In this document: one piece after another, positions 1 to 8,647 of the stretch
Layout of the letters: every line of letters begins with the position of its first letter
Position numbering within the stretch: position 1 is the first letter of the stretch
Assembly: GCA_024235635.1 (NCBI GenBank)
Contig: JACKMA010000003.1
Coordinates: forward strand, 620,001-684,000
DNA from: Zoogloeaceae bacterium
GTDB taxonomy: Bacteria; Pseudomonadota; Gammaproteobacteria; Burkholderiales; Rhodocyclaceae
Reading direction: 5' to 3'
Length of the DNA stretch: 64,000 nucleotides
Program-made: the position numbers and the translations under genes
The notes under the pieces: model-generated
What the model was told of the DNA's origin: nothing
What the model saw: the letters and a program-made list of their open reading frames with translations, nothing else
Database searches by the model: none

Positions 1-808
1 TCGGCGTCAGCCGTTCGCGCAGTACCCCGGCGCCGAGGGCGACGCCGAGCAGCATCGACAGTTCGCGCACCGGTGCAACATAGCTCAACGGCGCACGCGT
101 CATCGCTTCGAGCACCAGCAGATAGGCCAGCGGCGAGAGCACGCCGACGACGATCACCGCGCGTCGATGGGCACGCCATTGGGCAAACAAGTCGCGGCGC
201 CGCGTGAGGGCCGGCGGCGCCAGCAGCACGGTCCGCAGCAGCAGACCGGCGACGTAGTAGAACACCGGCGAGACCGTCTGCGATGCCATCGCCCAGCCAT
301 CGATGACGGTGTAGGCGGCGATCGTCAGGCCGGTCGCGAGCCCCCAGACGAGCCCCGCGCGCAGCCTCGGGGCCGGGGCGCCGAGACGGCCGATCAGGCC
401 CGATACCAGCACGATGCCGGCGACGATCAGCGCGATCGCGCACCAGCCGGCCGCTGACGGTCGCTCACCGAGCAGCAGGATCGCGCCCAGGACCGCGAAC
501 AGCGGCCCGGTGCCTCGCGCCAGTGGATAGACCACGGAAAAGTCTGCAACACGGTAGGCCTGCTGCAGAACCAGCGAATAGACGACATGGACGATGGCAC
601 TGGCGACGATCGCCAGCCAGATGCCGGCGTCGACCGAGGCGGGCTGCCGCCCGGCGGCGATCAGCCCGAACGGCGCGGCGAACGCCAGGCTGACCGCGCC
701 ATACAGCCAGACGAAGGGCAGCCCGCCGGCGACCTGCTTGGCCTGCAGGTTCCACAGGGCGTGCATCAGCGCCCCGGCAAGCACCAGTGCCAGCGCCGAA
801 AGGCTCAA
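1..808 (-). CDS. DMT/EamA-family inner-membrane permease, 3' end outside the window
   Basis: Reading the minus strand from a TTG at 808 gives an uninterrupted hydrophobic protein of at least 269 residues that leaves the window at base 1. It opens with the EamA signature: a first helix ending in HALWNLQAK, then repeated short helices with charged turns, including AYRVADFSVVYPLARG, the typical repeat of drug/metabolite transporters. About eight to ten membrane helices fit the family's usual size of roughly 290-300 residues, so only the last segment is missing. It starts about 30 bases after the comM stop and is probably cotranscribed with it. The start codon is uncertain because no strong ribosome site is visible. 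The substrate cannot be told from sequence. Confidence 0.8.
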   Translation of the reverse strand, partial: MSLSALALVLAGALMHALWNLQAKQVAGGLPFVWLYGAVSLAFAAPFGLIAAGRQPASVDAGIWLAIVASAIVHVVYSLVLQQAYRVADFSVVYPLARGTGPLFAVLGAILLLGERPSAAGWCAIALIVAGIVLVSGLIGRLGAPAPRLRAGLVWGLATGLTIAAYTVIDGWAMASQTVSPVFYYVAGLLLRTVLLAPPALTRRRDLFAQWRAHRRAVIVVGVLSPLAYLLVLEAMTRAPLSYVAPVRELSMLLGVALGAGVLRERLTP

Positions 809-839
809 AATGGGCCTCGTCGGCAGAAAGGGGGACGGC

Positions 840-2342
840 TCACGCCGGCTCGCCGGGCAATGGCCGGCGGTACTGGATGGCTTCGGCGACCTGGGCCGCG
901 CCGATCGCCTCGACGCCGGCCAGATCGGCGATGCTGCGGGCCACCCGAAGCACCCGATGATGGGCCCGCGCCGACAGCCCGAGCCGTTCGCCGGCCGCCC
1001 GCAGCAGCTTGCGGCCGGCTTCGTCCGGCGCGCAGCGGATGTCCACCTCGCCGGCGGCAAGCCGCGCGTTGGCGCCGCCCTGGCGTTGCTGCTGGCGACG
1101 CCAGGCGCCGGCGACACGGACCGCGACCTCGGCACTCGACTCGGCCGTCGACACCGACAGCAGTTCGTCGCCGGCCAGGGCCGGCACCTCGACGACCAGG
1201 TCGATGCGGTCGAGCAGCGGGCCGGACAGCTTGCCGCGGTAGCGCGCAATCTGGTCCGGGGTACAGCGGCAGTGGCGGCGGACGTCGCCGAGATGCCCAC
1301 AGGGGCAGGGGTTCATCGCCGCGACGAACTGGAAACGGGCCGGGAAGGTGGCGCGACGGGCCGCCCGCGACACCGTAACTTCGCCGGTTTCCAGTGGCTC
1401 GCGCAGGGATTCCAGCACGCGCCGGTCGAACTCCGGCAACTCGTCGAGGAACAGGACGCCCTCGTGGGCCAGCGAAATTTCGCCCGGGCGCGGGTGGGCA
1501 CCCCCCCCGACCAGGGCCGCCGCGGACGCCGTATGGTGCGGGTGACGGAACGGCCGCCGACGCCAGCGGGCCGGATCGAAGGCACCCTCCACCGACTGGA
1601 TCGCCGCGCTCTCGAGCGCCGCCCGACGATCCATCGGCGGCAACAGGCCGGGCAGGCGCGCGGCCAGCATCGATTTGCCGCTGCCCGGTGGCCCCACCAT
1701 CAACAGCGAGTGCTGGCCAGCGGCAGCGATCTCGAGCGCTCGCCGGGCCTGCGCCTGCCCCCTGACCTCGGCCAGATCCGGGTACGACGGCCCCGGCACC
1801 GACGTTTCGGCGACCGGCGGCGCCAGCGCCCGGCGCCCGTTGAGGTGCGCGCAGACCGCCAGCAGGTCGTCGGCCGCGAGCACGCGGGCGTCGTCGACGC
1901 GTGCCGCCTCGGCTGCGCTGCGGCGTGGCAGGACGAGGGTGCGACCGCAATCGGCCGCCCGCCAGGCCAGCGCCAGCGCACCTCGCACCGGCCGCAGTTC
2001 GCCCGACAGCGACAACTCGCCGGCGAATTCGTGAGCGGCCAGCGCGCTGCCGTCGATCTGGCCCGACGCGGCCAGAATGCCGAGGGCGATCGGCAGATCG
2101 AAGCAACCGCCTTCCTTCGGCAGATCGGCCGGTGCCAGGTTGACGATGATCCGTCGCTGCGGGAAATCGAAGCCACAGGTCTGCAACGCGGCCCGCACCC
2201 GGTCGCGGGCTTCACGCACTTCGGTATCGGGCAGTCCGACCAGCGAGAAGGCCGGCAGTCCGTTGGCAAGGTGAGTCTCGACGACGACCTCGGGCGCCGA
2301 CATGCCGTCGAGCGCGCGGGCATGGATCAGGGCGAGCGGCAT
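840..2342 (-). CDS. comM: ComM/YifB-family AAA+ ATPase (Mg-chelatase-like)
   Basis: A 500-residue protein of the YifB/ComM family, whose Vibrio and Haemophilus members are hexameric branch-migration helicases acting in natural transformation. An N-terminal Lon-protease-fold domain (about 1-170, with the GLPAFSLVGLPDTEVREARDR block) precedes a Mg-chelatase AAA+ core with Walker A GPPGSGKSM and Walker B LFLDELPEF, a Cys cluster (NPCPCG) and a C-terminal helical domain ending ADLAGVEAI. I start at ATG 2342 because GGAG lies six bases upstream; a TTG at 2357 is also in frame. The length is normal for the family. dprA, another transformation gene, lies about 6 kb away on the opposite strand. Confidence 0.95.
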   Translation of the reverse strand: MPLALIHARALDGMSAPEVVVETHLANGLPAFSLVGLPDTEVREARDRVRAALQTCGFDFPQRRIIVNLAPADLPKEGGCFDLPIALGILAASGQIDGSALAAHEFAGELSLSGELRPVRGALALAWRAADCGRTLVLPRRSAAEAARVDDARVLAADDLLAVCAHLNGRRALAPPVAETSVPGPSYPDLAEVRGQAQARRALEIAAAGQHSLLMVGPPGSGKSMLAARLPGLLPPMDRRAALESAAIQSVEGAFDPARWRRRPFRHPHHTASAAALVGGGAHPRPGEISLAHEGVLFLDELPEFDRRVLESLREPLETGEVTVSRAARRATFPARFQFVAAMNPCPCGHLGDVRRHCRCTPDQIARYRGKLSGPLLDRIDLVVEVPALAGDELLSVSTAESSAEVAVRVAGAWRRQQQRQGGANARLAAGEVDIRCAPDEAGRKLLRAAGERLGLSARAHHRVLRVARSIADLAGVEAIGAAQVAEAIQYRRPLPGEPA

Positions 2343-2369
2343 GGCCGGCTCCGACAACGGGATCCGGCG

Positions 2370-2397
2370 AGTCTAGCGCAAAAAAACCGTTTGTCAT
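2370..2397 (-). promoter_or_regulatory. Candidate sigma-70 promoter for comM
   Basis: On the minus strand ATGACA (2397-2392) and TAGACT (2375-2370) are separated by 16 bases. These match the -35 and -10 consensus at five and four of six positions. Transcription would begin about 20 bases before the preferred comM ATG. A T7 run lies between the two hexamers. Judged by eye only. Confidence 0.4.
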
Positions 2398-2418
2398 GAT
2401 CGGCGCGGCGGTGCGGCC

Positions 2419-2781
2419 TCACTTGCGCACCCAGCCGTTTCGGGTCAGGCGCAGGTGGCGGAGGTTGGCCGGCGCGTGCGAGAACACCCCGGACCACAGC
2501 ACGATCAGCCAGAACATCGGCAGCCGCAGGCTCTCGTTCGTCGCCATCACCGCCACCATCGCCAGCTTGACCAGGACCGCGATGCCGGACAGTTCGAATG
2601 CGTGGCCCGGGAACTGCCACAGGTCGAGCGCGAACAGCGTGGCGCCGCTGAGCAGCACCAGCAGCGCCGGTGTGGCCGCCGGCGCGCCGTGGAGCAGGGC
2701 CGCACCGAGCAGGATCACGCAGGCGGTATGGACGGCGCGCAGGACGATGCCGGTCCAGCGGGTCAGGGGCGGTCGCTTCAT
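2419..2781 (-). CDS. Small multi-pass membrane protein of unknown function
   Basis: A 120-residue protein with three to four hydrophobic stretches (about residues 14-32, 36-52, 64-80 and 84-104) and positively charged ends (MKRPPLTRW at the front, RHLRLTRNGWVRK at the back). I do not recognise a characterised family. It lies between the sensor-kinase gene upstream and comM downstream on the same strand, 77 bases from each start or stop. Codon use is like its neighbours and the opposite-strand frames here look like shadows, so it is probably a real gene. Function unknown. Confidence 0.7.
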   Translation of the reverse strand: MKRPPLTRWTGIVLRAVHTACVILLGAALLHGAPAATPALLVLLSGATLFALDLWQFPGHAFELSGIAVLVKLAMVAVMATNESLRLPMFWLIVLWSGVFSHAPANLRHLRLTRNGWVRK

Positions 2782-2793
2782 CGAATCATGTCC

Positions 2794-2810
2794 GGTCGGC
2801 CCGGCCGACC
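2794..2810 (-). terminator. Short GC hairpin after the sensor-kinase gene
   Basis: GGTCGGC - CCG - GCCGACC forms a perfect 7-bp stem with a 3-base loop between the stop of the kinase gene and the start of the next minus-strand gene. There is no T run, so this is at best a weak or Rho-assisted terminator or an RNA-stabilising structure. Confidence 0.35.
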
Positions 2811-2857
2811 CGGGCGGCGTCGGTGGATGCTAGCAAATCGCCCGCCACGGTGCCGCC

Positions 2858-4954
2858 TCAGACACTCGCATCATCCCTGCCTGCGGTCCAGCGTGCGCGG
2901 AAATCGGGTGCGTTCGGTGCGTCGTCGAATGCCGCCTCGCGGCGCAGCCAGACGCGGAACTCCGCGCCCGCGCCGGGCTCGCTGCTGACCGTGATGCGAC
3001 CGCCGTAGCGCTGGACGATGGTGTAGGAGATCGACAGGCCGAGGCCGGTGCCGCTGCCTTTCTTGGTGGTGAAGAACGGATCGAAGATGCGATCGAGGTG
3101 CTCGCGCGCGATGCCCTGGCCGCTGTCGCGCACGCGGATCGTCGCGCCGCGGGTCTCGCCGTCTTCGACCCAGTCTTCGCTGGCCAGCAGCAGACGTCCG
3201 CCGTCGGGCATCGCCTGCACGGCATTGACGATCAGGTTGATCAGTACCTGCTGCAGTTCGCTGCGGTTGATCTCGACCCGCACGACGGCCGCGAACCGCT
3301 CCACCAGTTCGATCCGCCGCTTCTCGATATTGTGTCGGGTCAGCACCACGCAGTCCGCGAGCAGGGCATTGATCTCGACAACTTCGACGTAGCCGGCAAA
3401 CTCGCCCGGCCGCGCGAACTGCAGCAGCTTGGTGACGATCTGGCGGATGCGGTCGGCCTGTTCGTGGATCAGGCGAATCTCGCGCCGGACCGGCTCGGCA
3501 TGGCCGCCGAGGACGTCGTCGAGCACGTCCAGGTTGCCCTGGATCACCGCGACCGGATTGTTGATCTCATGGGCGACGCCGGCAGTCAGCTCGCCGATCG
3601 CCGCCAACTTCTCGCTCATCACCAGTTGCTGCTGGGCGCGACGCAGGATGGCGTTGGCTTCGGCCAGCTCGGCGGTGCGTTCGGCCACCTTGCTGTCGAG
3701 TTCGTCGGCCCAGCGCTGCAGCTCCGCGCGCTTCTGTGCCAGCGTATCGAGCAGGCGATCGAACTCGCCGGCGAGCCGGCCCAGTTCGTCCCGGCTACCG
3801 ATCGCGCCGACGCGGGCGCCGACGTCGCCGGCGCCGACCCGCTGGATCACCGCATTCATTCGTTCGATCGGGCGGAACAATGTGCGTGCGAAGCGCAGCG
3901 ACAGCACCGCGCCGGTGATCGAGATCGCGACGAAGACCGCAAACAGGGCGCCCAGCGCCAGGGTCCGCGCCTGGCGGAAGGGCGCCTCGAGGAAGCCCAC
4001 GTAGAGCATGCCGATGCGGCGTCCGGCGCTGTCCTCGATCGGCTCGTAGCCGGAAACGTAGAAATCGTTGACGACAAAGGCAGTGTCCTGCCAGATGCGT
4101 CCGCCCTCGAGCACGTGCTCGCGGACTGCCCGCGACACCCGGGTGCCGAGCGCCCGGGTGCCCTCGAACAGGCGAACGTTGGTGGCGATCCGGGTGTCGT
4201 CGAGAAAGATCGTCGCGGTGCCGACCGAGCCCAGCGGCAGCGAGCCTTCGCGATAGACGATGGTGTTGATGCGGTCGACGATCGCCAGGTTGCCGTTGAC
4301 CATGACCCCGCCCTCGAGCACCGCGACGAGATGGCCATGTCCATCGAAAACCGGCGCTGCCGAATGGATCACCATGCCCCGGTCCTCGACGCTGCGGCTC
4401 TCCGGCACGGCGGCGGGGGTGTCCACCAGCGGCAGGTGGGCGCGACGACGCAGGGCCGGATCGATCACCGCGAGGTCATCCGGCGCGAACAGTTCGATCG
4501 CGGTGCGCGGCGAGCCGGCCACCGCCGACGCCACCACCGCCCATCGGTCGCGCGCCACAGCCGGCAGCCGTCGGCCACCGGCGCTCGCCAGCGGCGCGCC
4601 ATCCCGGTCGAGCAGATGCAGGAAATCGAGCCCGCGAGCCACCAGCATGCCCTGCAGCGAATCTGCGGTCGCCGGCGCCCCCGGCACGTCAAGCAGCCGG
4701 CCCAGCGCCACCGACGCGGCCAGCGCCTGCAGGTCGAGCCCGACGCCCTGTTGGACGCGATCGAAGTACTCGTGGGCGGTGACCAGATCCGAGCCGATCT
4801 TGAACGACAGCAGGCGCTGGTAGGCCTGGTTGCCCCAGGCCCACGCCAGGCCGAGCAGCAGCGGCAGGCCGACCAGCAGCGGCGCCAGCACCAGCATCAG
4901 CAGCTTGGCGCGCACCGAACGGTCGATCCGGCGCAGCAGGGACGGCATCCTCAT
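2858..4954 (-). CDS. Membrane sensor histidine kinase (Cache-HAMP-HisKA-HATPase)
   Basis: A 698-residue inner-membrane kinase. A first membrane helix (about 18-42) is followed by a long periplasmic region of single/double Cache type (about 43-330), with VLEGGVMVNGNLAIVDRINT and GYEPIEDSAGRRIGMLYVGF as characteristic pieces. A second helix (about 336-358), a HAMP segment and a coiled coil lead to the dimerisation domain, whose phosphoacceptor lies in AGVAHEINNP. The ATPase domain has an N box (NLIVNAVQAM) and G boxes (DSGQGI, GTGLGLSI). HEINNP-type kinases usually pair with NtrC-like or CheY-like partners, but no response regulator is adjacent, so it is an orphan here. The ligand is unknown. 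A second ATG six bases downstream is an alternative start. Confidence 0.9.
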   Translation of the reverse strand: MRMPSLLRRIDRSVRAKLLMLVLAPLLVGLPLLLGLAWAWGNQAYQRLLSFKIGSDLVTAHEYFDRVQQGVGLDLQALAASVALGRLLDVPGAPATADSLQGMLVARGLDFLHLLDRDGAPLASAGGRRLPAVARDRWAVVASAVAGSPRTAIELFAPDDLAVIDPALRRRAHLPLVDTPAAVPESRSVEDRGMVIHSAAPVFDGHGHLVAVLEGGVMVNGNLAIVDRINTIVYREGSLPLGSVGTATIFLDDTRIATNVRLFEGTRALGTRVSRAVREHVLEGGRIWQDTAFVVNDFYVSGYEPIEDSAGRRIGMLYVGFLEAPFRQARTLALGALFAVFVAISITGAVLSLRFARTLFRPIERMNAVIQRVGAGDVGARVGAIGSRDELGRLAGEFDRLLDTLAQKRAELQRWADELDSKVAERTAELAEANAILRRAQQQLVMSEKLAAIGELTAGVAHEINNPVAVIQGNLDVLDDVLGGHAEPVRREIRLIHEQADRIRQIVTKLLQFARPGEFAGYVEVVEINALLADCVVLTRHNIEKRRIELVERFAAVVRVEINRSELQQVLINLIVNAVQAMPDGGRLLLASEDWVEDGETRGATIRVRDSGQGIAREHLDRIFDPFFTTKKGSGTGLGLSISYTIVQRYGGRITVSSEPGAGAEFRVWLRREAAFDDAPNAPDFRARWTAGRDDASV

Positions 4955-5062
4955 GGCGGCTCGGGCAAAGGCGACGCCCGGATTCTAGCCCGGGCGATCG
5001 ATGCGGCGACGCGCGTCGCGAGCCGGGCACGGCACCGCGCCGTCGCCAGCCACGCAAACGAA

Positions 5063-5084
5063 GACGCCGCCCGAAGGCGGCGTC
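5063..5084 (-). terminator. Intrinsic-type terminator of htpX
   Basis: Just past the htpX stop the minus strand reads GACGCCGCC-TTCG-GGCGGCGTC followed by TTCGTTTG. This is a perfect 9-bp GC stem closed by a stable UUCG tetraloop, with a short U-rich tail. It fits the end of the htpX transcript. Confidence 0.75.
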
Positions 5085-5106
5085 GTCACCGGCGGCCGGA
5101 TGCCGA

Positions 5107-5943
5107 TCAGGCCATCGCCCGCAGCCGCGCGATGCGCTCCTCGGTCGACGGGTGGGTCGAGAACAGCCCCTTCAGGCCACCCCCGGACAGCGGGTTCATG
5201 ATCATCATCTGTGCCGTTTCCGGATGAGCCTCGGCGGTGCGCATCGGAATGCCGCGGGCGTAGGCGTCGATCTTCGCCAGCGCATCGGCGAGTGCGTTCG
5301 GGTCGCCCGAGATTTCCGCGCCACCACGATCCGCACCGAATTCGCGGGTCCGCGAGATCGCCATCTGGATCAGCATGCCGGCCAGCGGCGCCAGGATCAT
5401 CAGGATGATCGAGACGATCGGATTGGGACGGTCCTCGTCGTTGCTGCCGAAGAACATGCCGAACTGGGCGAGCGACGAGATCGCACCGGCGATCGTCGCC
5501 GAAATCGTCGAGATCAGGATGTCCCGGTTCTTGACGTGGGCCAGTTCGTGCGCCATCACGCCGCGCAACTCGCGCTCGGAGAGCATCTGCATGATGCCGG
5601 TGGTGGCCGCCACTGCCGCGTGTTCCGGATTGCGACCAGTGGCGAAGGCGTTGGGCTGCGCCTCGTCGATGACATAGACCTTGGGCATCGGCAACTCGGC
5701 GCGCTGGGCGAGTTCGCACACCATGTTGTAGAGGTAGGGCGACGAACTGGCATCGACTTCGCGGGCACGGTACATCTTCAGCACCATCTTGTCCGAGAAC
5801 CAGTAGGCCCAGATGTTCATCGCGCCGGCGAACACCAGGGCGATCAGCATGCCCTGCTGGCCGCCGATCATGCCGCCGAGGGCACCGAACAAGGCCACGA
5901 TGCCCGCCATCAGGATCGAGGTCTTAATCCAATTGCCAAACAT
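5107..5943 (-). CDS. htpX: Protease HtpX, membrane M48 metalloprotease
   Basis: A 278-residue zinc metalloprotease of the inner membrane that takes part in quality control of membrane proteins, often alongside FtsH. Two N-terminal helices follow the start MFGNWIKTSILMAG, the zinc site HELAH sits in the middle, a second pair of hydrophobic segments follows, and the third ligand region is REFGADRGGAEISG. The start at 5943 is chosen because AGGA lies nine bases upstream and the family begins with FNW. The length is normal. A sequence resembling an RpoH promoter lies just upstream, which fits the heat-shock control known for htpX in enteric bacteria. Confidence 0.97.
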   Translation of the reverse strand: MFGNWIKTSILMAGIVALFGALGGMIGGQQGMLIALVFAGAMNIWAYWFSDKMVLKMYRAREVDASSSPYLYNMVCELAQRAELPMPKVYVIDEAQPNAFATGRNPEHAAVAATTGIMQMLSERELRGVMAHELAHVKNRDILISTISATIAGAISSLAQFGMFFGSNDEDRPNPIVSIILMILAPLAGMLIQMAISRTREFGADRGGAEISGDPNALADALAKIDAYARGIPMRTAEAHPETAQMMIMNPLSGGGLKGLFSTHPSTEERIARLRAMA

Positions 5944-5980
5944 GGTCGTTGTTCCTGTGGGTGATTGATTCCGAAGCATA

Positions 5981-6008
5981 AGATCGGGGCATCGCGGAAA
6001 AATTCAAT
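5981..6008 (-). promoter_or_regulatory. Candidate RpoH (sigma-32) promoter of htpX
   Basis: The minus strand reads ATTGAAT, 13 bases, CCCGATCT. The sigma-32 consensus is CTTGAAA-N11-16-CCCCATNT, so six of the seven core -35 bases or close equivalents and seven of eight -10 bases agree. The -35 element overlaps the fmt stop codon, and transcription would start about 30 bases before the htpX ATG. Confidence 0.5.
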
Positions 6009-6954
6009 CGGCGGCCGGCGCCAGCCGTTCGCCGGGCGCCAGCGCGAAGCCGCGCAGGAAGTCGGCCGCCGGCAGCCGCCGGGAACCGGGCCGTTGCAGC
6101 ACCGTGAAGCGGATCGCCCCGTCGCCGCACGCGATCACGACGCCATCGGCGTCGGCGGACAACACCTCGCCGGGCGCGCCCGATCGGGGGTCGACGACCC
6201 CCTCCCAGAACTTGACGGTCTGTCCCGCGGCCTCGGACTGCAGGCCCGGAAACGGATCGAACGCCCGCAGCCGACGTTCGATCTGCCCGGCCGGCAAGCG
6301 CCAGTCCGCAACCGCCTCGGCCCGCGAGATCTTGCTGGCGTAGGTGACGCCTTCGTCGGGTTGTAGGCGTGCATCGACCGGCCCGCGGGCCAGCGCCTGC
6401 AGCACCTCGACGACCAGCGACCCGCCCATCACGGCCAGACGGTCGTGCAGCGTGGCGGTCGTGTCCGACGGCCGGATCGGCATGCGCCTGCTGGCGATCA
6501 TGGCGCCGGTGTCGAGACCTTCGTCCATCTGCATGATGGTGATGCCGGTCTCGGCATCACCGGCCTCGATCGCGCGGTGGATCGGCGCAGCCCCTCGCCA
6601 GCGCGGCAGCAGCGACGCATGGATGTTGATGCAGCCCAGTCGCGGCAGCGTCAGGACCTCCGGCGGCAGGATCAGGCCGTAGGCGGCGACCACCAGCAGG
6701 TCGGGGGCGCAGGCGCGCAGGGCGGCCCGCTGCGCGTCACTCTTCAAGCGCTCGGGCTGGTCAACCGGCAGGCCGTGGACAAGGGCGCGTCGCTTGACTG
6801 CCGAGGCGGTGAGCTTCATGCCGCGCCCCGATGGACGGTCCGGCTGGGTCAGCACCAACGCCACCTCGAAACCGGCAGCGACGATCGCGTCGAGCGCCGT
6901 CGCGGCGAATTCGGGCGTGCCGGCGAAGGCCAGTCGCAGCGGACGGTCAGCCAT
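6004..6954 (-). CDS. fmt: Methionyl-tRNA formyltransferase
   Basis: A 316-residue enzyme that formylates initiator Met-tRNA using 10-formyl-tetrahydrofolate. The N-terminal Rossmann domain starts LRLAFAGTPEFAATAL. The catalytic and folate region is seen in INIHASLLPRWRGAAP (Asn, His) and ITIMQMDEGLDTGAM (Asp). The C-terminal OB-fold tRNA-binding domain covers about residues 205-310. Length is typical. Its ATG shares one base with the def stop (TGATG), so the two are translationally coupled. This def-fmt pairing is common, since deformylase removes the group that this enzyme adds. Confidence 0.98.
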   Translation of the reverse strand: MADRPLRLAFAGTPEFAATALDAIVAAGFEVALVLTQPDRPSGRGMKLTASAVKRRALVHGLPVDQPERLKSDAQRAALRACAPDLLVVAAYGLILPPEVLTLPRLGCINIHASLLPRWRGAAPIHRAIEAGDAETGITIMQMDEGLDTGAMIASRRMPIRPSDTTATLHDRLAVMGGSLVVEVLQALARGPVDARLQPDEGVTYASKISRAEAVADWRLPAGQIERRLRAFDPFPGLQSEAAGQTVKFWEGVVDPRSGAPGEVLSADADGVVIACGDGAIRFTVLQRPGSRRLPAADFLRGFALAPGERLAPAAD

Positions 6955-7457
6955 CAGGCCGTGATCCGCGCCTTCTTGGCGAGCTTGGTCTTGATCCGGT
7001 TCTGCTTGAGCAGTGACAGGTACTCGACGAACACCTTGCCGTCGAGGTGATCGATCTCATGCTGGATGCACACTGCCAGCAGCCCTTCCGCGTCGAGGCT
7101 GAAGGGCTTGCCTTGCCTATCGAGTGCCTCGACCGTGACGCGCTCGGCCCGGCTGACCTTGTCATAGACGCCCGGCACCGACAGGCAGCCTTCCTCGCAC
7201 ACCTGTTCGCCGGATCGCGCGACGATGACGGGATTGACCAGGGCCAGCAACTCGGTCCGTTCCTCGGAGACGTCGATGACGACGACCCGCCTGTGGACAT
7301 CGACCTGGGTCGCGGCGAGACCGATCCCCGGCGCTTCGTACATGGTCTCCGCCATGTCGTCGATCAGCCGGCGAATCGTGTCGTCGACCTCGGCAACCGG
7401 GGCGGCCACCGTGTGGAGTCGTGGATCGGGGAATCTGAGGATCGGAAGGAGCGCCAT
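6954..7457 (-). CDS. def: Peptide deformylase
   Basis: A 167-residue Fe2+/Zn2+ hydrolase that removes the N-formyl group from nascent proteins. All three family motifs are present: GIGLAATQV, EGCLS (metal-ligand Cys) and QHEIDHL (HEXXH with two His ligands and the catalytic Glu). I start at ATG 7457 (MALLPILRFPDPRL), as in known deformylases; an upstream in-frame extension of 24 residues has no family resemblance. It is the first gene of the def-fmt operon and shares a 158-bp divergent intergenic region with the LysM gene. Confidence 0.98.
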   Translation of the reverse strand: MALLPILRFPDPRLHTVAAPVAEVDDTIRRLIDDMAETMYEAPGIGLAATQVDVHRRVVVIDVSEERTELLALVNPVIVARSGEQVCEEGCLSVPGVYDKVSRAERVTVEALDRQGKPFSLDAEGLLAVCIQHEIDHLDGKVFVEYLSLLKQNRIKTKLAKKARITA

Positions 7458-7577
7458 ATTGCTTGCTGCGGTTACCGTATGAATGCAGAATCTCACGCGA
7501 TTTGCGAGGAACGGGCAGCACGATGGCAAATGCCATGGTGCTCAAGTAACCCGTCTTTCTGCCGATCTGATCAAAAC

Positions 7578-7595
7578 GCGGAACCGGGGTTCCGC
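7578..7595. repeat. Perfect inverted repeat upstream of the LysM gene
   Basis: GCGGAACC-GG-GGTTCCGC: 8-bp arms with a 2-bp spacer, 21 bases before the LysM start codon in the divergent def/lysM region. It could be an operator or a 5'-leader hairpin. No regulator can be assigned. Confidence 0.45.
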
Positions 7596-7615
7596 ATTTG
7601 CCAAGAGCGAGCCAG

Positions 7616-8647
7616 ATGACCCGCATTATATTCGCCCTGCTGACCGGATTGAGCGTGCTGCTGGCCGCATCGCCGGTTGTCGCCCAATCGCCGATCGCCG
7701 CCAACGCACCGGACAGCCACGTGGTCGTGCCCGGAGACACCCTTTGGGGCATCTCCGGCAAGTTCCTGAAGGAACCGTGGCGGTGGCCCGAAGTCTGGCG
7801 CATGAACCGCGACGAGATCCGCAACCCCCATCTGATCTACCCGGGCCAGGTGGTCTATCTCGACCGCAGCGGACCGTACTTGCGTCTCGGCAAGCCGATC
7901 GGCGATCCGCTCTACGAAAAGCGCTTCCCGCAAGCCTATTCCGAGCCGCTGGACAGGCCGATCACCAGCATCAACATCGATGCCATTCGCCCGTTCCTGA
8001 CCCGGCCGCTGGTCATCGACGAGGAATCCCTGACCAATTCGGCCACCGTGATCGCGGTGGACGACAACCAGGTGTTTGCCGGCAAGGGCGATACGATCTT
8101 CGCCAAGGATGTGCCGCCGGGCTCCCACGGCTGGCAACTCTACCGCCCGGCGGCGCCGATCAAGGAACCGATCAGTGGCGAGGTCCTGGCTTACGAGGCC
8201 TTTCACCTGGGCAATGCCCAGGTCGTCGAGGACGGCGATCCGGCGACACTGCGGGTCACCGAAGGCCTCGAGGAAATCGGCAAGGGCGATCGCATGCTGC
8301 CGGCGGTCGGCGAGGAATTCTTCAGCTACGCGCCACATGCGCCGGACGGCGAAGTCGCGGCCCGCATCACCGGCATCTACGGCGGTGTCAACGTCGCCGG
8401 CCGCAACGACGTCATCTCGATCAGCCACGGCAGCGTGAACGGCGCGGCGCCGGGTCAGGTGCTGGCGCTGTATCGCAATCGCGGCATCGCCGAATACGCC
8501 GGCGACGGCGTCAAGGAGAGCTTCGTGCTGCCGGAGAAGCGCTACGGCCTGATCTTCGTGTTCCGCACCTTCAACCGCATTTCCTACGCGCTGATCCTCG
8601 ACAGCAACGGGCCGGCAACGGTTGGTGATTCGGTCCGCCAGCCCTGA
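7616..8647 (+). CDS. Exported LysM-domain protein
   Basis: A 343-residue protein with a signal peptide (MTRIIFALLTGLSVLLAASPVVAQ) and one LysM module at about 35-85 (VVVPGDTLWGISGKFLKEP to LIYPGQVVYL), which normally binds peptidoglycan. The remaining ~250 residues are a domain found with LysM in beta- and gammaproteobacteria, upstream of dprA, whose function is not settled. ATG 7616 is chosen because it begins the signal peptide; an in-frame TTG lies 18 bases earlier. Its 3' end overlaps the dprA start, so it forms an operon with dprA and smg. Likely periplasmic. Confidence 0.9.
   Translation: MTRIIFALLTGLSVLLAASPVVAQSPIAANAPDSHVVVPGDTLWGISGKFLKEPWRWPEVWRMNRDEIRNPHLIYPGQVVYLDRSGPYLRLGKPIGDPLYEKRFPQAYSEPLDRPITSINIDAIRPFLTRPLVIDEESLTNSATVIAVDDNQVFAGKGDTIFAKDVPPGSHGWQLYRPAAPIKEPISGEVLAYEAFHLGNAQVVEDGDPATLRVTEGLEEIGKGDRMLPAVGEEFFSYAPHAPDGEVAARITGIYGGVNVAGRNDVISISHGSVNGAAPGQVLALYRNRGIAEYAGDGVKESFVLPEKRYGLIFVFRTFNRISYALILDSNGPATVGDSVRQP

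Noticed and set aside
594..2399. Long plus-strand frame over comM
   Set aside because: Antisense shadow of the ComM gene. ComM on the minus strand shows all family motifs; this one is Arg/Ala/Gly-rich and motif-free.
3098..5227. Long plus-strand frame (709 codons) across the sensor kinase and the end of htpX
   Set aside because: Antisense to clear genes. Its residues are mostly mirror products of high-GC codons (Asp, Arg, Gln, His rich) with no domain and no start context.
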